NCBI GenBank assembly: GCA_040381555.1
Contig: JBEIHC010000160.1
Span: 1-5,107 of the forward strand
From: CANHCC01 sp040381555
GTDB taxonomy: Bacteria; Bacteroidota; Bacteroidia; J057; RFSG01
Length of the DNA: 5,107 bases
Reading direction: 5' to 3'
The position numbers and the translations under genes were made by a program. This document shows, piece after piece, positions 1 to 5,107 of this stretch; the first letter of the stretch is position 1, and every line of letters starts with the position of its first letter. The notes under the pieces are model-generated. The model made no database searches. It saw nothing but the letters and a program-made list of their open reading frames with translations, and was not told the DNA's origin.

Positions 1-197
1 GTATTCGCATCTGGAGCGAATTTTTCAAGTGCATATTGATAATAAATAGAAGCAGAATCCAATACTCCAGATTCATAAAACTGATAAGCCTTGGTCTGAA
101 TCTCCTTTTTATCTATTTGACCCAGGATTTGATTACATTGAATTAGCAATAAAATCCCTAGTATAGACTGGCTAAATTGGATTAATACCCCACCCAT
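1..197 (-). CDS. Probable lipoprotein with TPR-like helical segment, 3' part missing
   Basis: An open frame reads from ATG at 195-197 to the window edge without a stop (65 codons). The first 20 residues are hydrophobic and end in L-L-I-Q-C, a plausible lipobox with Cys at residue 20. This would make it a lipid-anchored envelope protein. The segment that follows is polar and helical (K-K-E-I-Q-T-K-A-Y-Q-F-Y-E-S-G), then L-D-S-A-S-I-Y-Y-Q-Y-A-L-E, which has the A/Y/G/A spacing of a tetratricopeptide-like helix pair. The start was chosen because GGAGGG lies 5 nt upstream. It lies inside the 3' end of the 17-residue repeat gene, giving a 16-bp overlap and suggesting translational coupling. One weakness is that the signal region has no Lys or Arg before the hydrophobic core. 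The function is unknown, and the rest of the gene is needed to confirm TPR repeats. Confidence 0.6.
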   Translation of the reverse strand, partial: MGGVLIQFSQSILGILLLIQCNQILGQIDKKEIQTKAYQFYESGVLDSASIYYQYALEKFAPDAN

Positions 198-586
198 ATC
201 GTCCCTCCATTTCCAGATATCAGCATTCCATTTTCCAGCACCGTAACTTCATACGCCCCGACTGTGATTTTTCGGTTGCCGGCCTCTACCACCAGGGTAT
301 TTCCTGCATGGCCCTGTGTGCTTTGTGCCGTAGGGGGCAAGGGAATACGAGCGCCTTCAGGTGTCTCCCGCCAGAGCCAGCCGGGGGGCAGAGGAATCTT
401 ACGGCCCTGCAGGTCCTCCGTCCAGAGCCATCCTGTGGGTATGGGAATGCGCTTTCCGCCACGCCCTTCCGTACTTGTCCAGCCGGAAGGAAATGCGATT
501 CTGCTCCCATCCCTGCCATTAGTAGTGATCCAATTCGAGGGAAGTAAGATTTTGACGCCGTTGAGGCCTTCGGAGTAAGTAGCCAT
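182..586 (-). CDS. Small protein of five tandem 17-residue repeats (Gly/Pro/Trp motif)
   Basis: This is a 134-residue protein with no signal peptide or membrane segment, so it is probably cytoplasmic unless exported by a dedicated route. Residues 6-90 are five consecutive 17-residue units (6-22, 23-39, 40-56, 57-73, 74-90). The approximate consensus is E-G-x-x-G-x-R-I-P-L-P-x-G-W-x-x-T. Gly5, Ile8 and Pro11 of the unit are kept in all five, and Trp14 in the first four. A sixth unit starts at residue 91 (Q-G-H-A-G-N) and decays into a beta-rich, Gly/Val-rich C-terminal part (residues 97-134). The P-L-P-P-G-W...G-x-R pattern resembles the first half of a WW domain, but the period is too short and the second Trp is absent. 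The frame is chosen because only it shows the residue-level repeat, and its stop overlaps the lipoprotein start. I do not recognise the family. The repeat section is visibly more GC-rich than its surroundings, partly because of its Gly/Pro/Arg/Trp content. Confidence 0.75.
   Translation of the reverse strand: MATYSEGLNGVKILLPSNWITTNGRDGSRIAFPSGWTSTEGRGGKRIPIPTGWLWTEDLQGRKIPLPPGWLWRETPEGARIPLPPTAQSTQGHAGNTLVVEAGNRKITVGAYEVTVLENGMLISGNGGTIWVGY
203..208 (-). promoter_or_regulatory. Ribosome binding site of the lipoprotein gene
   Basis: GGAGGG on the minus strand lies 5 nt before the ATG at 195-197. It is a good Shine-Dalgarno match in a genome where most starts here show none. It also encodes part of the Gly-rich C-terminus of the upstream repeat gene, so the match could be accidental (Gly codons GGA GGG). 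It is the main reason for choosing this start. Confidence 0.4.
317..571 (-). repeat. Five in-frame 51-bp coding repeats
   Basis: The DNA encoding residues 6-90 of the repeat protein consists of five units of 51 bp (17 codons) with no indels between them. The protein motif is better conserved than the DNA, which suggests old duplications held by selection on the protein rather than recent slippage. Confidence 0.75.
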
Positions 587-808
587 ATCATTTTAATTGT
601 ATGGGTAAATTACAAAAAATATGAGAATTTCTTATGCAATTATTTGACAGAAATTAATTCTCAATTCCATCATGAGAAACCGAAAAATGTATTCCATCCT
701 GGTAGTTCCAACCCAATGAATACCTAGGAATATAATTAAGAATTGTACTCCTGTTTTGGGTAGGATTAAGAATATAATTTTGGGAATTATTCAGATGTAT
801 TACTTCTA
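587..808. other. AT-rich intergenic spacer
   Basis: This stretch between the ATPase stop and the repeat-protein start holds no convincing gene or terminator. On the minus strand, close to the repeat gene, a TATTTTTTG string (near 616-624) resembles a Bacteroidota -7 box with one extra base, but it has no good -33 partner at the usual distance. Short scrambled repeats of TTAAGAAT and AATATAATT lie around 730-780. Confidence 0.4.
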
Positions 809-1936
809 CTACACCCCCACAAATTCCTCCATATTCCCCGGATGAATCACCTCAAAGCTGGATTCCGGATAGGCATTGGCAAAGGTTGGCGTGAGTTTGA
901 CTTTTGCTTTGGAATTCCACTTGAATTCAAAGGCACGCATGGCTCCGTTTTCTTCCTCTATCAGGTCTATTTCCTGTTGCCCAACCGTCCTCCAAAACCA
1001 GCTGTTTACCCGGCGACCTGAGTAGGCCAGGTGTTTCATTCTTTCTACCACCAGAAAATTTTCCCATAAGCCTCCTATATCCTGACGAAATTCCGGCGTA
1101 TTAAAATTGTTGATTAAGGCATTTCGTACGCCGGTATCATAAAAGTAAATTTTTTTACTTTTGCTTAATTCGCCTCTTAGGTTGCGATGGTAAGAACTCA
1201 TCCTAAACAATACATAAGTTTGTTCCAATAGCCCGATGTATTTTTCCACCGTTTTTACATCCATGCCACAGACTTGGGATAGTTCATTATAAGAGACCTG
1301 AGAGCCTACCTGAAAAGCCAAGGCTCTGAGTAGATTTTGTAAAGCAATCGGCTTTTTGAGCGAATCCAAAGAAAGGACATCCTTATACAGAAAGCTATCC
1401 GTCAGCTGGGTTAAAATTTCTCTTTCCTCTCCCGGGTGGTTAATCACATCCGGGAAATAGCCATAGAGAAGCCTATGGGAGATCAGGCGTTTTTCTTCGA
1501 GTAAGCCATGGTGATCCACCATTTCGGCGAAGGATAGGGGATATAGTTGGTACTCCCATTTCCGGCCAGTCAACGGCTCATGAATCGTGTTGTTCAATTC
1601 TAAGGAGGAGCTTCCGGTAACCAACAGCTGCACTTCCGGAATGCCATCCGTGATAAGTTTCAATCCTACTCCTATTTTTTTGATTCTTTGGGCCTCATCC
1701 ACAATCACAATCTCATTTTTGCCAATGAGCTTTTTTAATTGGGTTACTGAGGCAGATTGAAACAGCACCCGGGTATCGGCTTCGTCTCCATTGAGCCAGA
1801 GGATCTTCTTTTTGGAAAACCCAGGTAGCTGCTTGAGCAAGGTTGTTTTCCCCACCTGCCTTGCGCCAATGACAATAATGGCTTTCTTTTTATTCAGCTT
1901 GGACTGCAATACAGAGAGCAATTTTCTTTGGATCAT
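809..1936 (-). CDS. AAA_14/DUF4143-family P-loop ATPase
   Basis: This is a complete 375-residue protein, close to the usual length of the family. The N-terminal AAA domain has Walker A G-A-R-Q-V-G-K-T at residues 24-31. Walker B is I-V-I-V-D-E-A-Q at 76-83, with D80 and E81 as the Mg/catalytic acids. A sensor-like T-G-S-S-S is at 107-111. The family signature L-T-G-R followed by L-Y-P-L-S-F-x-E lies at 122-138. Residues around 205-245 look like a winged helix (S-Y-N-E-L-S-Q-V, then V-E-K-Y-I-x-L-L-E). The C-terminal DUF4143 part carries W-E-N-F (291-294), E-I-D-L (322-325) and F-E-F-K (336-339), which fits a PD-(D/E)XK-like core with E292, D324, E337 and K339. Proteins of this family are abundant in Bacteroidota and archaea, and their cellular role is mostly unknown. 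Some are discussed as nuclease- or toxin-like, or associated with mobile DNA. No partner gene is adjacent; it appears to be a single-gene unit with tandem arrays upstream. Confidence 0.9.
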   Translation of the reverse strand: MIQRKLLSVLQSKLNKKKAIIVIGARQVGKTTLLKQLPGFSKKKILWLNGDEADTRVLFQSASVTQLKKLIGKNEIVIVDEAQRIKKIGVGLKLITDGIPEVQLLVTGSSSLELNNTIHEPLTGRKWEYQLYPLSFAEMVDHHGLLEEKRLISHRLLYGYFPDVINHPGEEREILTQLTDSFLYKDVLSLDSLKKPIALQNLLRALAFQVGSQVSYNELSQVCGMDVKTVEKYIGLLEQTYVLFRMSSYHRNLRGELSKSKKIYFYDTGVRNALINNFNTPEFRQDIGGLWENFLVVERMKHLAYSGRRVNSWFWRTVGQQEIDLIEEENGAMRAFEFKWNSKAKVKLTPTFANAYPESSFEVIHPGNMEEFVGV

Positions 1937-1981
1937 ATGCGCAGGATTTATTGTCGGTATTAGGCGAAGAATAAACAGGAT

Positions 1982-2023
1982 TTAGGCCTAACAATACGGA
2001 AACTCTAAAAACTGTTTTACAGT
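1982..2023. promoter_or_regulatory. Short palindromes in the ATPase upstream region
   Basis: Two small dyads lie 45-90 bp before the ATPase start: the perfect palindrome TTAGGCCTAA (1982-1991) and ACTGT-TTT-ACAGT (2011-2023). Just beyond them, on the minus strand, TGAATTTG (2025-2032) differs from the TAnnTTTG -7 box at one base. They could be promoter and operator elements, but dyads of this size also occur by chance. Confidence 0.25.
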
Positions 2024-2040
2024 GCAAATTCACCTAAAAT

Positions 2041-2128
2041 CCAAATAAATAGCCATTTTCTTGGATTGAAATCCAAAAATATAGCCTTTTTTATGGAATA
2101 GAATCCAAAAAAATAGGCATTTATTTGG
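2041..2128. repeat. Three 32-bp-period quasi-palindromic repeats
   Basis: Three 24-bp cores start at 2041, 2073 and 2105, separated by 8-bp spacers (attgaaat, aatagaat). Each core begins with CCAAA, ends with TTGG or ATGG, and has AT-rich arms around a central AGCC or AGGC. The third core, read on the opposite strand, nearly matches the first, so each unit is a quasi-palindrome. The exact 32-bp spacing is about three helical turns, which would put all three sites on the same face of the DNA. They lie 105-192 bp upstream of the ATPase start. Whether they bind a protein is inference. Confidence 0.75.
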
Positions 2129-2165
2129 AATAGAGGCTGAAAAGATTGGTCATAAGCTATTTTGG

Positions 2166-2358
2166 CTTACCCTAAGCAACGACTTACCCCAAGCAAAGAC
2201 TTACCCTAAGCAATTACTTACCCTAAGCAATTACTTACCCCAAGCAATGACTTACCCTAAGTAATGACTTACCCTAAGCAATTACTTACCCTAAGCAATG
2301 ACTTACCCTAAGCAATTACTTACCCCAAGCAATCACTTACCCTAAGCAAAGGCTTACC
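2166..2358. repeat. Tandem array of eleven 17-bp units
   Basis: Eleven uninterrupted 17-bp units run from 2166 to 2352, with a partial twelfth (CTTACC) to 2358. The consensus is a 14-bp core, CTTACCCYAAGCAA, followed by three variable bases. Variation is concentrated at position 8 (T or C) and positions 14-17; the last four bases are ATTA in units 3, 4, 7 and 9, ATGA in 5, 6 and 8, and other versions at the ends. Unit 6 alone has GTAA in place of GCAA. The core contains an 11-bp dyad, CTTA-CCC-TAAG. The period is not a multiple of three and stops occur in the translated frames, so it is not coding. It sits just past the terminator of the PadR operon. No function is assigned; it is expected to be length-variable between strains. 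Confidence 0.95.
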
Positions 2359-2366
2359 TAGCTCTC

Positions 2367-2411
2367 AAAAAAAAATCTCTTCCGGAGCCCTGAGACTTTG
2401 CCGGAAGAGAT
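2367..2411 (-). terminator. Rho-independent terminator of the padR/HAAS-like operon
   Basis: On the minus strand, a perfect 11-bp stem (ATCTCTTCCGG pairing with CCGGAAGAGAT, 2401-2411 with 2375-2385) encloses a 15-nt loop. It is followed by nine T residues (2375-2367). It lies 114 bp downstream of the stop of the membrane-protein gene. It should insulate the repeat arrays and the ATPase gene from read-through of that operon. Confidence 0.92.
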
Positions 2412-2524
2412 CACTGTATCAATATAATTGCTGAATTTTCAGGAAGGCTTACATAGGCCCAGACTTTTAATTAATTGTTTGATAGTCTAATCGGGACTAA
2501 TTTCTAAGGAGTGTTATCTTCTGT
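2412..2524 (-). other. 3' untranslated stretch of the operon
   Basis: This is the non-coding stretch between the stop codon of the membrane-protein gene and its terminator. It is AT-rich, and I see no further gene or clear structure in it. Confidence 0.5.
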
Positions 2525-3739
2525 TCAGTGTGCATCTTTCTGTTCCGGATTGTTTTTCATTTCTGCAGAAGCATGCATCAAATAGCTGTTCATGCTGGAT
2601 AAGATATGCCATTGCAATTGGGAAAGTTGTTGGAACACGGTTGCTGCATGGATTCCTTCAAACTTTAAATGATCTACCGGAATAATTTTCTCGCTGTTGG
2701 GACCAAATAAGGACGAGGAGTGTTGATTATAGGCCACCAGTTGTTGGAGTAAGTATTGCGCGCCTACGGAATCTGTATTGAGTACAAACTGTTTATGGAC
2801 AATATTTATTTCCGTAGGTTTGCTCAGATTGACTAAGTTGAAGGACCGGGCTTCCTGTTCTGAAATGGATTCTAATGCCATCACTAAGTTTATTTTACAA
2901 TTGTCAATGGAGCGCAATGCATTGGCAGCAGAGGCCAAATAGGGAGAGTTCGGTATTTCGGATTCCCAATTGTATTGAGTATTGGCCTCTTGAAAAGATT
3001 CGATTGATTCACTCAAATATTCCTGGGAAGCTTTTTGATTTTCGATGATTCCTTTGTTTGGATTCAAATTGTACAAAGAAAAAAGCATGCAGCCACAGGC
3101 CATCATTAATACTGAATTTACTGTGGTATTAAACCTTATTTCCGGACGGCGAACGCGGGAGATGAAATATAAAGGGACATATCCAAATACAAAGGCTACT
3201 GTGCTTCCGCCCATTAATATATTGGCATAAGGCCAACTAAATAACTTAAATATTATTCCCAAAATAGCAAAAATGCCAATGGTGAAACCCAGGCTGAGTA
3301 CCCATTTATCCGTAGGGTTAGCTTCGTCTCTGAATTTGAGTATGATAAGCAAAGGCAAAAAGACTAAGCTAAATAATAATCCTCCCAATACGAGGGTTAT
3401 TCCTGCACCGGGCAAGTGGAAGGATTTCATTAGGGCTCCCATGAGAGAGAGTAGGGCAGATAAAATTCCAGTGATTTTCAGTGTGTTTTTCATGGCGTAA
3501 AAGTTTTTAAAGGTGAGCAATTGTTCTGTTTCTATTTGTAATTCGACTAATTCTTTTTGATAAAATCGTTGAAGAATTTCAGCATATTGTTCTTTAAAAT
3601 CCCCCTCTTCTGGCATTTCATTCTCCAATAAACAACATATATGGTCTAGCAGATTCGTGCGGAGTTCTTCCAGCGTTATTCCTTTTTGTTCAAGGTCAGT
3701 TAGAATGAACTCAATTTGAGATTCACTGAGGTTACGCAT
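2525..3739 (-). CDS. PadR-associated membrane protein: HAAS-like N-terminus, 5 TM, extracytoplasmic domain
   Basis: This is a 404-residue protein in three parts. Residues 1-80 are polar and helical, with T-L-E-E-L-R-T-N-L-L-D-H-I at 22-34. This is the pattern of the HAAS-type helical domains that are typically encoded next to PadR regulators. Five hydrophobic segments follow (about 87-104, 112-134, 146-164, 171-193, 206-223). Residues 225-404 are hydrophilic, mostly helical, and should lie outside the cytoplasm if the N-terminus is inside. The first two TM pairs are an internal duplication: residues 101-137 align without gaps to 161-197 (G, K-x-F, P, G, F, P-L, I, R conserved). The motif G-A-L-x-K-x-F-H-x-P-G-A resembles the gliding-motor protein GldL, but no glutamate lies in the membrane segments. 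The start ATG overlaps the 3' end of padR by 8 bp, indicating coupled translation. A likely role is a membrane partner or sensor controlled by, or signalling to, the PadR protein; the exact function is unknown. Confidence 0.8.
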   Translation of the reverse strand: MRNLSESQIEFILTDLEQKGITLEELRTNLLDHICCLLENEMPEEGDFKEQYAEILQRFYQKELVELQIETEQLLTFKNFYAMKNTLKITGILSALLSLMGALMKSFHLPGAGITLVLGGLLFSLVFLPLLIILKFRDEANPTDKWVLSLGFTIGIFAILGIIFKLFSWPYANILMGGSTVAFVFGYVPLYFISRVRRPEIRFNTTVNSVLMMACGCMLFSLYNLNPNKGIIENQKASQEYLSESIESFQEANTQYNWESEIPNSPYLASAANALRSIDNCKINLVMALESISEQEARSFNLVNLSKPTEINIVHKQFVLNTDSVGAQYLLQQLVAYNQHSSSLFGPNSEKIIPVDHLKFEGIHAATVFQQLSQLQWHILSSMNSYLMHASAEMKNNPEQKDAH

Positions 3740-4076
3740 TCGGTACGGACGGTTTTAAGTCAAGCAAAAATTGCATGGTTTCCAGAAAGGCAGCAAATTC
3801 GTTTAGTTTCTCAACGACTAAAGATTCTCCTTGTGGCGTTAGTTTGTAATATTTTCGAACCCGCTTTCCAATATATTCGAGCTCGGTTGCTACCTCCCCA
3901 TTTTTTTCCATCGCATGTAGGGTAGGGTATAGGGCGCCTTCTGTGAGGATGATTTTACCCCCGGTCATTTCTTTAACCTTCTGAGTAATCTCATACCCAT
4001 ATGATTTTCCCTCTTCTTTGAGGAGTTTAAGCACAATCGTTTTGAGGGTGCCTTTGATAAGTTCTGATGAATACAT
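3732..4076 (-). CDS. PadR-family transcriptional regulator
   Basis: This is a 114-residue winged-helix regulator, the short PadR type (subfamily 2-like) without a long C-terminal dimerisation domain. Using the start at 4076, it shows G-T-L-K-T-I-V-L-K-L-L (9-19), Y-G-Y-E-I (26-30), T-E-G-A-L-Y-P-T-L (45-53, recognition helix) and R-K-Y-Y-K-L-T (74-80, the wing). All are hallmark PadR motifs. The frame is open ten codons further, to an ATG at 4106. The internal start is preferred because PadR proteins usually begin about eight residues before G-T-L and because the -7 box at 4081-4088 lies downstream of the longer start. It probably represses its own operon and acts with the membrane protein encoded immediately downstream, with which it overlaps by 8 bp. 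The effector is unknown. Confidence 0.92.
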   Translation of the reverse strand: MYSSELIKGTLKTIVLKLLKEEGKSYGYEITQKVKEMTGGKIILTEGALYPTLHAMEKNGEVATELEYIGKRVRKYYKLTPQGESLVVEKLNEFAAFLETMQFLLDLKPSVPNA

Positions 4077-4093
4077 AACACAAATATACATAA
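4071..4093 (-). promoter_or_regulatory. padR promoter: -7 box and direct repeat, possibly leaderless
   Basis: TATATTTG on the minus strand (4088-4081) is an exact match to the Bacteroidota -7 element TAnnTTTG. It ends 4 nt before the ATG at 4076, so transcription would start at or next to the start codon. No clear TTTG -33 element is seen at the usual distance. The octamer ATACATAA (plus strand) occurs at 4071-4078 and 4086-4093, overlapping both the box and the start codon. It is a candidate operator for autoregulation, though it is a direct repeat and not the inverted ATGT/ACAT arrangement known for PadR. Confidence 0.5.
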
Positions 4094-4240
4094 GAAAATT
4101 ATGCATTAGACAGTGGGGTACAATATTATTTATAATCTGTTGATATTCAGATGTAATAATTTTTTTGAGTCTGATAATTCTGGCTTTATGCCATTTATTG
4201 TGGGTAATGATTAATGGTATTTACATTTTGCGCGCTCTCA

Positions 4241-4403
4241 CTCTCCGCTCTCACTCTGATTTGCCTAACCTTCCAGGAAAAGGGGAGGGGATTCCACCCA
4301 CTAACCACAGCTTGTGTGTGGTTGAATTTTGTTAGGTTAGGGTTCTCAATCTCGTTTTTTAATCTCATACTCGCACTCGCTCTCCGCTCTCACTCTGGTT
4401 TGC
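4241..4403. repeat. Pair of 24-bp CT-rich direct repeats
   Basis: Positions 4241-4264 and 4380-4403 match at 23 of 24 bases (shared CTCTCCGCTCTCACTCTG, then A or G, then TTTGC). Similarity fades into further CT-rich sequence upstream of each copy. The copies are 139 bp apart, which is not a multiple of three, so they fall in different reading frames. They flank the inverted repeats at 4264-4341. Confidence 0.85.
4264..4341. repeat. Nested inverted repeats (possible stem-loop element)
   Basis: CCTAACC (4264-4270) is complementary to GGTTAGG (4335-4341). Inside it, AACCACA (4303-4309) pairs with TGTGGTT (4317-4323) around a 7-nt loop. Together with the flanking direct repeats this gives a repeat-stem-hairpin-stem-repeat layout. 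There is no T-tract right after the hairpin on either strand, so it does not look like an intrinsic terminator. It could be a small repeat element or a structured RNA. Confidence 0.5.
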
Positions 4404-4599
4404 TACCCTTTTTACCTCGAATAGATAATTGTTTTGCCTATTAGGAGAGGAAAAATCGAATGCTTGGTTTTCTTGTTCATGATTTTGTTGGTCTCTGAAT
4501 TACCTTGTCCTATTCCTGTATTTCAGTACAAAATCCCGTCTTGTAATTTGTAGGTCGCTATTCTATAAAGTGTTAATTTACGCCCCTATTTGAAGATTT

Positions 4600-5107
4600 A
4601 TGAGTAAAACTGTGCAAAAAACCGGATTGATTTTGCGGGACATTCCTGTAGATCAAGTCGGTATTATCGAGCGAGCGGAGCGGTTTACCAAGCGAAGCAT
4701 CAAAACAGAATCAAAAATTCAAGGGTTAAAATTGGCCCTGAATATGATTGACCTGACCACATTGGAAGGAAAAGATACGGAAGGCAAGGTGAAGCAGATG
4801 TGCTATAAAGCCATGCACATGCATGATGCAATGCCCGGAATACCTACCGTTGCAGCGGTTTGCGTATATCCCTCCATGGTGGGCATTGCCAAAGCTACTC
4901 TGAAAGGTTCCTCTGTAAAGGTAGCCTCCGTTTCAACAGCTTTCCCTGCCGGACAGGCTCCCCTGCAGGTTAAATTGGATGATACCCGATTTGCTGTAGA
5001 AGCGGGTGCAGATGAAATTGATATGGTTATTTCTCGAGGTAAGTTTCTTGCAGGGGAATATAATTTCGTTTATGATGAAATCGCAGCCATTAAAGAAGCC
5101 TGCGGAA
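4600..5107 (+). CDS. deoC: Deoxyribose-phosphate aldolase, 5' part (runs off window)
   Basis: Class I aldolase that cleaves 2-deoxyribose 5-phosphate to glyceraldehyde 3-phosphate and acetaldehyde in deoxynucleoside catabolism; cytoplasmic. The first 169 codons are present. They show the (beta/alpha)8-barrel landmarks I-D-L-T-T-L (50-55), V-A-A-V-C-V-Y-P (84-91), V-A-S-V-S-T-A-F-P-A-G (108-118) and E-I-D-M-V-I (139-144). D141 corresponds to the active-site Asp102 of the E. coli enzyme, and R146-G152 continues the strand/loop after it. The Schiff-base lysine lies beyond the window edge. About 40 residues precede the position where the E. coli barrel motif would be reached, an N-terminal extension that makes this the longer form of the enzyme. 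The ATG at 4600 is preceded by GAAG, a weak ribosome site. No co-transcribed upstream gene is seen. Confidence 0.95.
   Translation, partial: MSKTVQKTGLILRDIPVDQVGIIERAERFTKRSIKTESKIQGLKLALNMIDLTTLEGKDTEGKVKQMCYKAMHMHDAMPGIPTVAAVCVYPSMVGIAKATLKGSSVKVASVSTAFPAGQAPLQVKLDDTRFAVEAGADEIDMVISRGKFLAGEYNFVYDEIAAIKEACG

Larger units (their letters stand above)
4107..4599. other. Divergent intergenic region between padR and deoC
   Basis: No convincing gene is present. Positions 4107-4230 are AT-rich and without clear structure. Positions 4231-4403 hold the CT-rich direct repeats and the inverted repeats listed separately. Positions 4404-4599 should contain the deoC promoter; TAATTTG near 4550 is one base short of the -7 consensus, so I do not call it. 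A plus-strand open frame at 4214-4444 is judged spurious. Confidence 0.55.

Noticed and set aside
264..591. Alternative open frames on both strands over the repeat protein
   Set aside because: They stay open because of the 51-bp period. Only the frame ending at 182 shows the conserved Gly/Pro/Trp pattern and a sensible junction with the next gene.
809..1936. ATPase as part of a multi-gene defence system
   Set aside because: It has no adjacent nuclease, methylase or toxin partner on the same strand, and DUF4143 ATPases are common as single genes.
2166..2358. CRISPR array
   Set aside because: The units are directly contiguous at 17 bp with no unique spacers, and no cas gene is in the window.
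2166..2358. Plasmid or phage iterons
   Set aside because: The unit length fits, but there is no replication initiator gene, DnaA box cluster or AT-rich origin next to it within the window, and neighbouring genes look chromosomal.
2166..2358. Telomere-like CCCTAA repeats or a G-quadruplex on the minus strand
   Set aside because: The hexamer recurs only once per 17 bp, and the G-runs are separated by 13-14 nt, too far for a canonical quadruplex.
1791..3925. Plus-strand open frames opposite the ATPase, HAAS-like and PadR genes
   Set aside because: They are antisense to well-supported minus-strand genes and show no recognisable motifs.
4077..4106. Ten extra N-terminal codons for the PadR protein
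   Set aside because: The family usually starts at the internal Met, and the promoter box lies inside this segment.
4214..4444. Plus-strand 76-codon open frame with hydrophobic, Leu/Ser-rich product
   Set aside because: The hydrophobicity comes from CT-rich repeats. The two 24-bp copies lie 139 bp apart and so fall in different frames, and no ribosome site precedes it.

Overview
The window looks like chromosomal DNA from a member of the Bacteroidota. The reasons are AT-rich intergenic DNA, mostly weak Shine-Dalgarno sites, a textbook TAnnTTTG -7 box in front of the PadR gene, and a PadR/membrane-protein pair of a type common in that phylum. The lineage is inferred from these traits, not from a search.

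Layout, left to right. (1) 1-586, minus strand: a small protein built of five tandem 17-residue repeats (G-x-[RK]-I-P-L-P-x-G-W core). Its 3' end overlaps the start of a probable lipoprotein that runs off the left edge. (2) 809-1936, minus strand: a complete AAA_14/DUF4143-type P-loop ATPase with a C-terminal PD-(D/E)XK-like segment. (3) 1937-2524: no gene, but two different tandem arrays. One has three 32-bp-period quasi-palindromic units (2041-2128); the other has eleven 17-bp units (2166-2352). A strong intrinsic terminator at 2367-2411 serves the operon to the right. (4) 2525-4076, minus strand: a two-gene operon of a PadR regulator (first) and a membrane protein with a HAAS-like N-terminus, five predicted membrane segments and a large extracytoplasmic domain. 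The two overlap by 8 bp. (5) 4077-4599: a divergent intergenic region with a CT-rich 24-bp direct repeat flanking nested inverted repeats. (6) 4600-5107, plus strand: the 5' part of deoC, deoxyribose-phosphate aldolase, cut by the right edge.

The PadR/HAAS-like pair probably forms a regulator and its co-expressed membrane partner. The promoter appears to place transcription initiation almost at the start codon, so the mRNA may be leaderless. The ATPase and deoC look like independent units. The most unusual items are the 17-residue repeat protein, the two dissimilar arrays packed between ATPase and operon, and the duplicated two-helix unit in the HAAS-like protein, which recalls the motor protein GldL. 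No complete defence system, transposase, CRISPR, rRNA or tRNA is visible.
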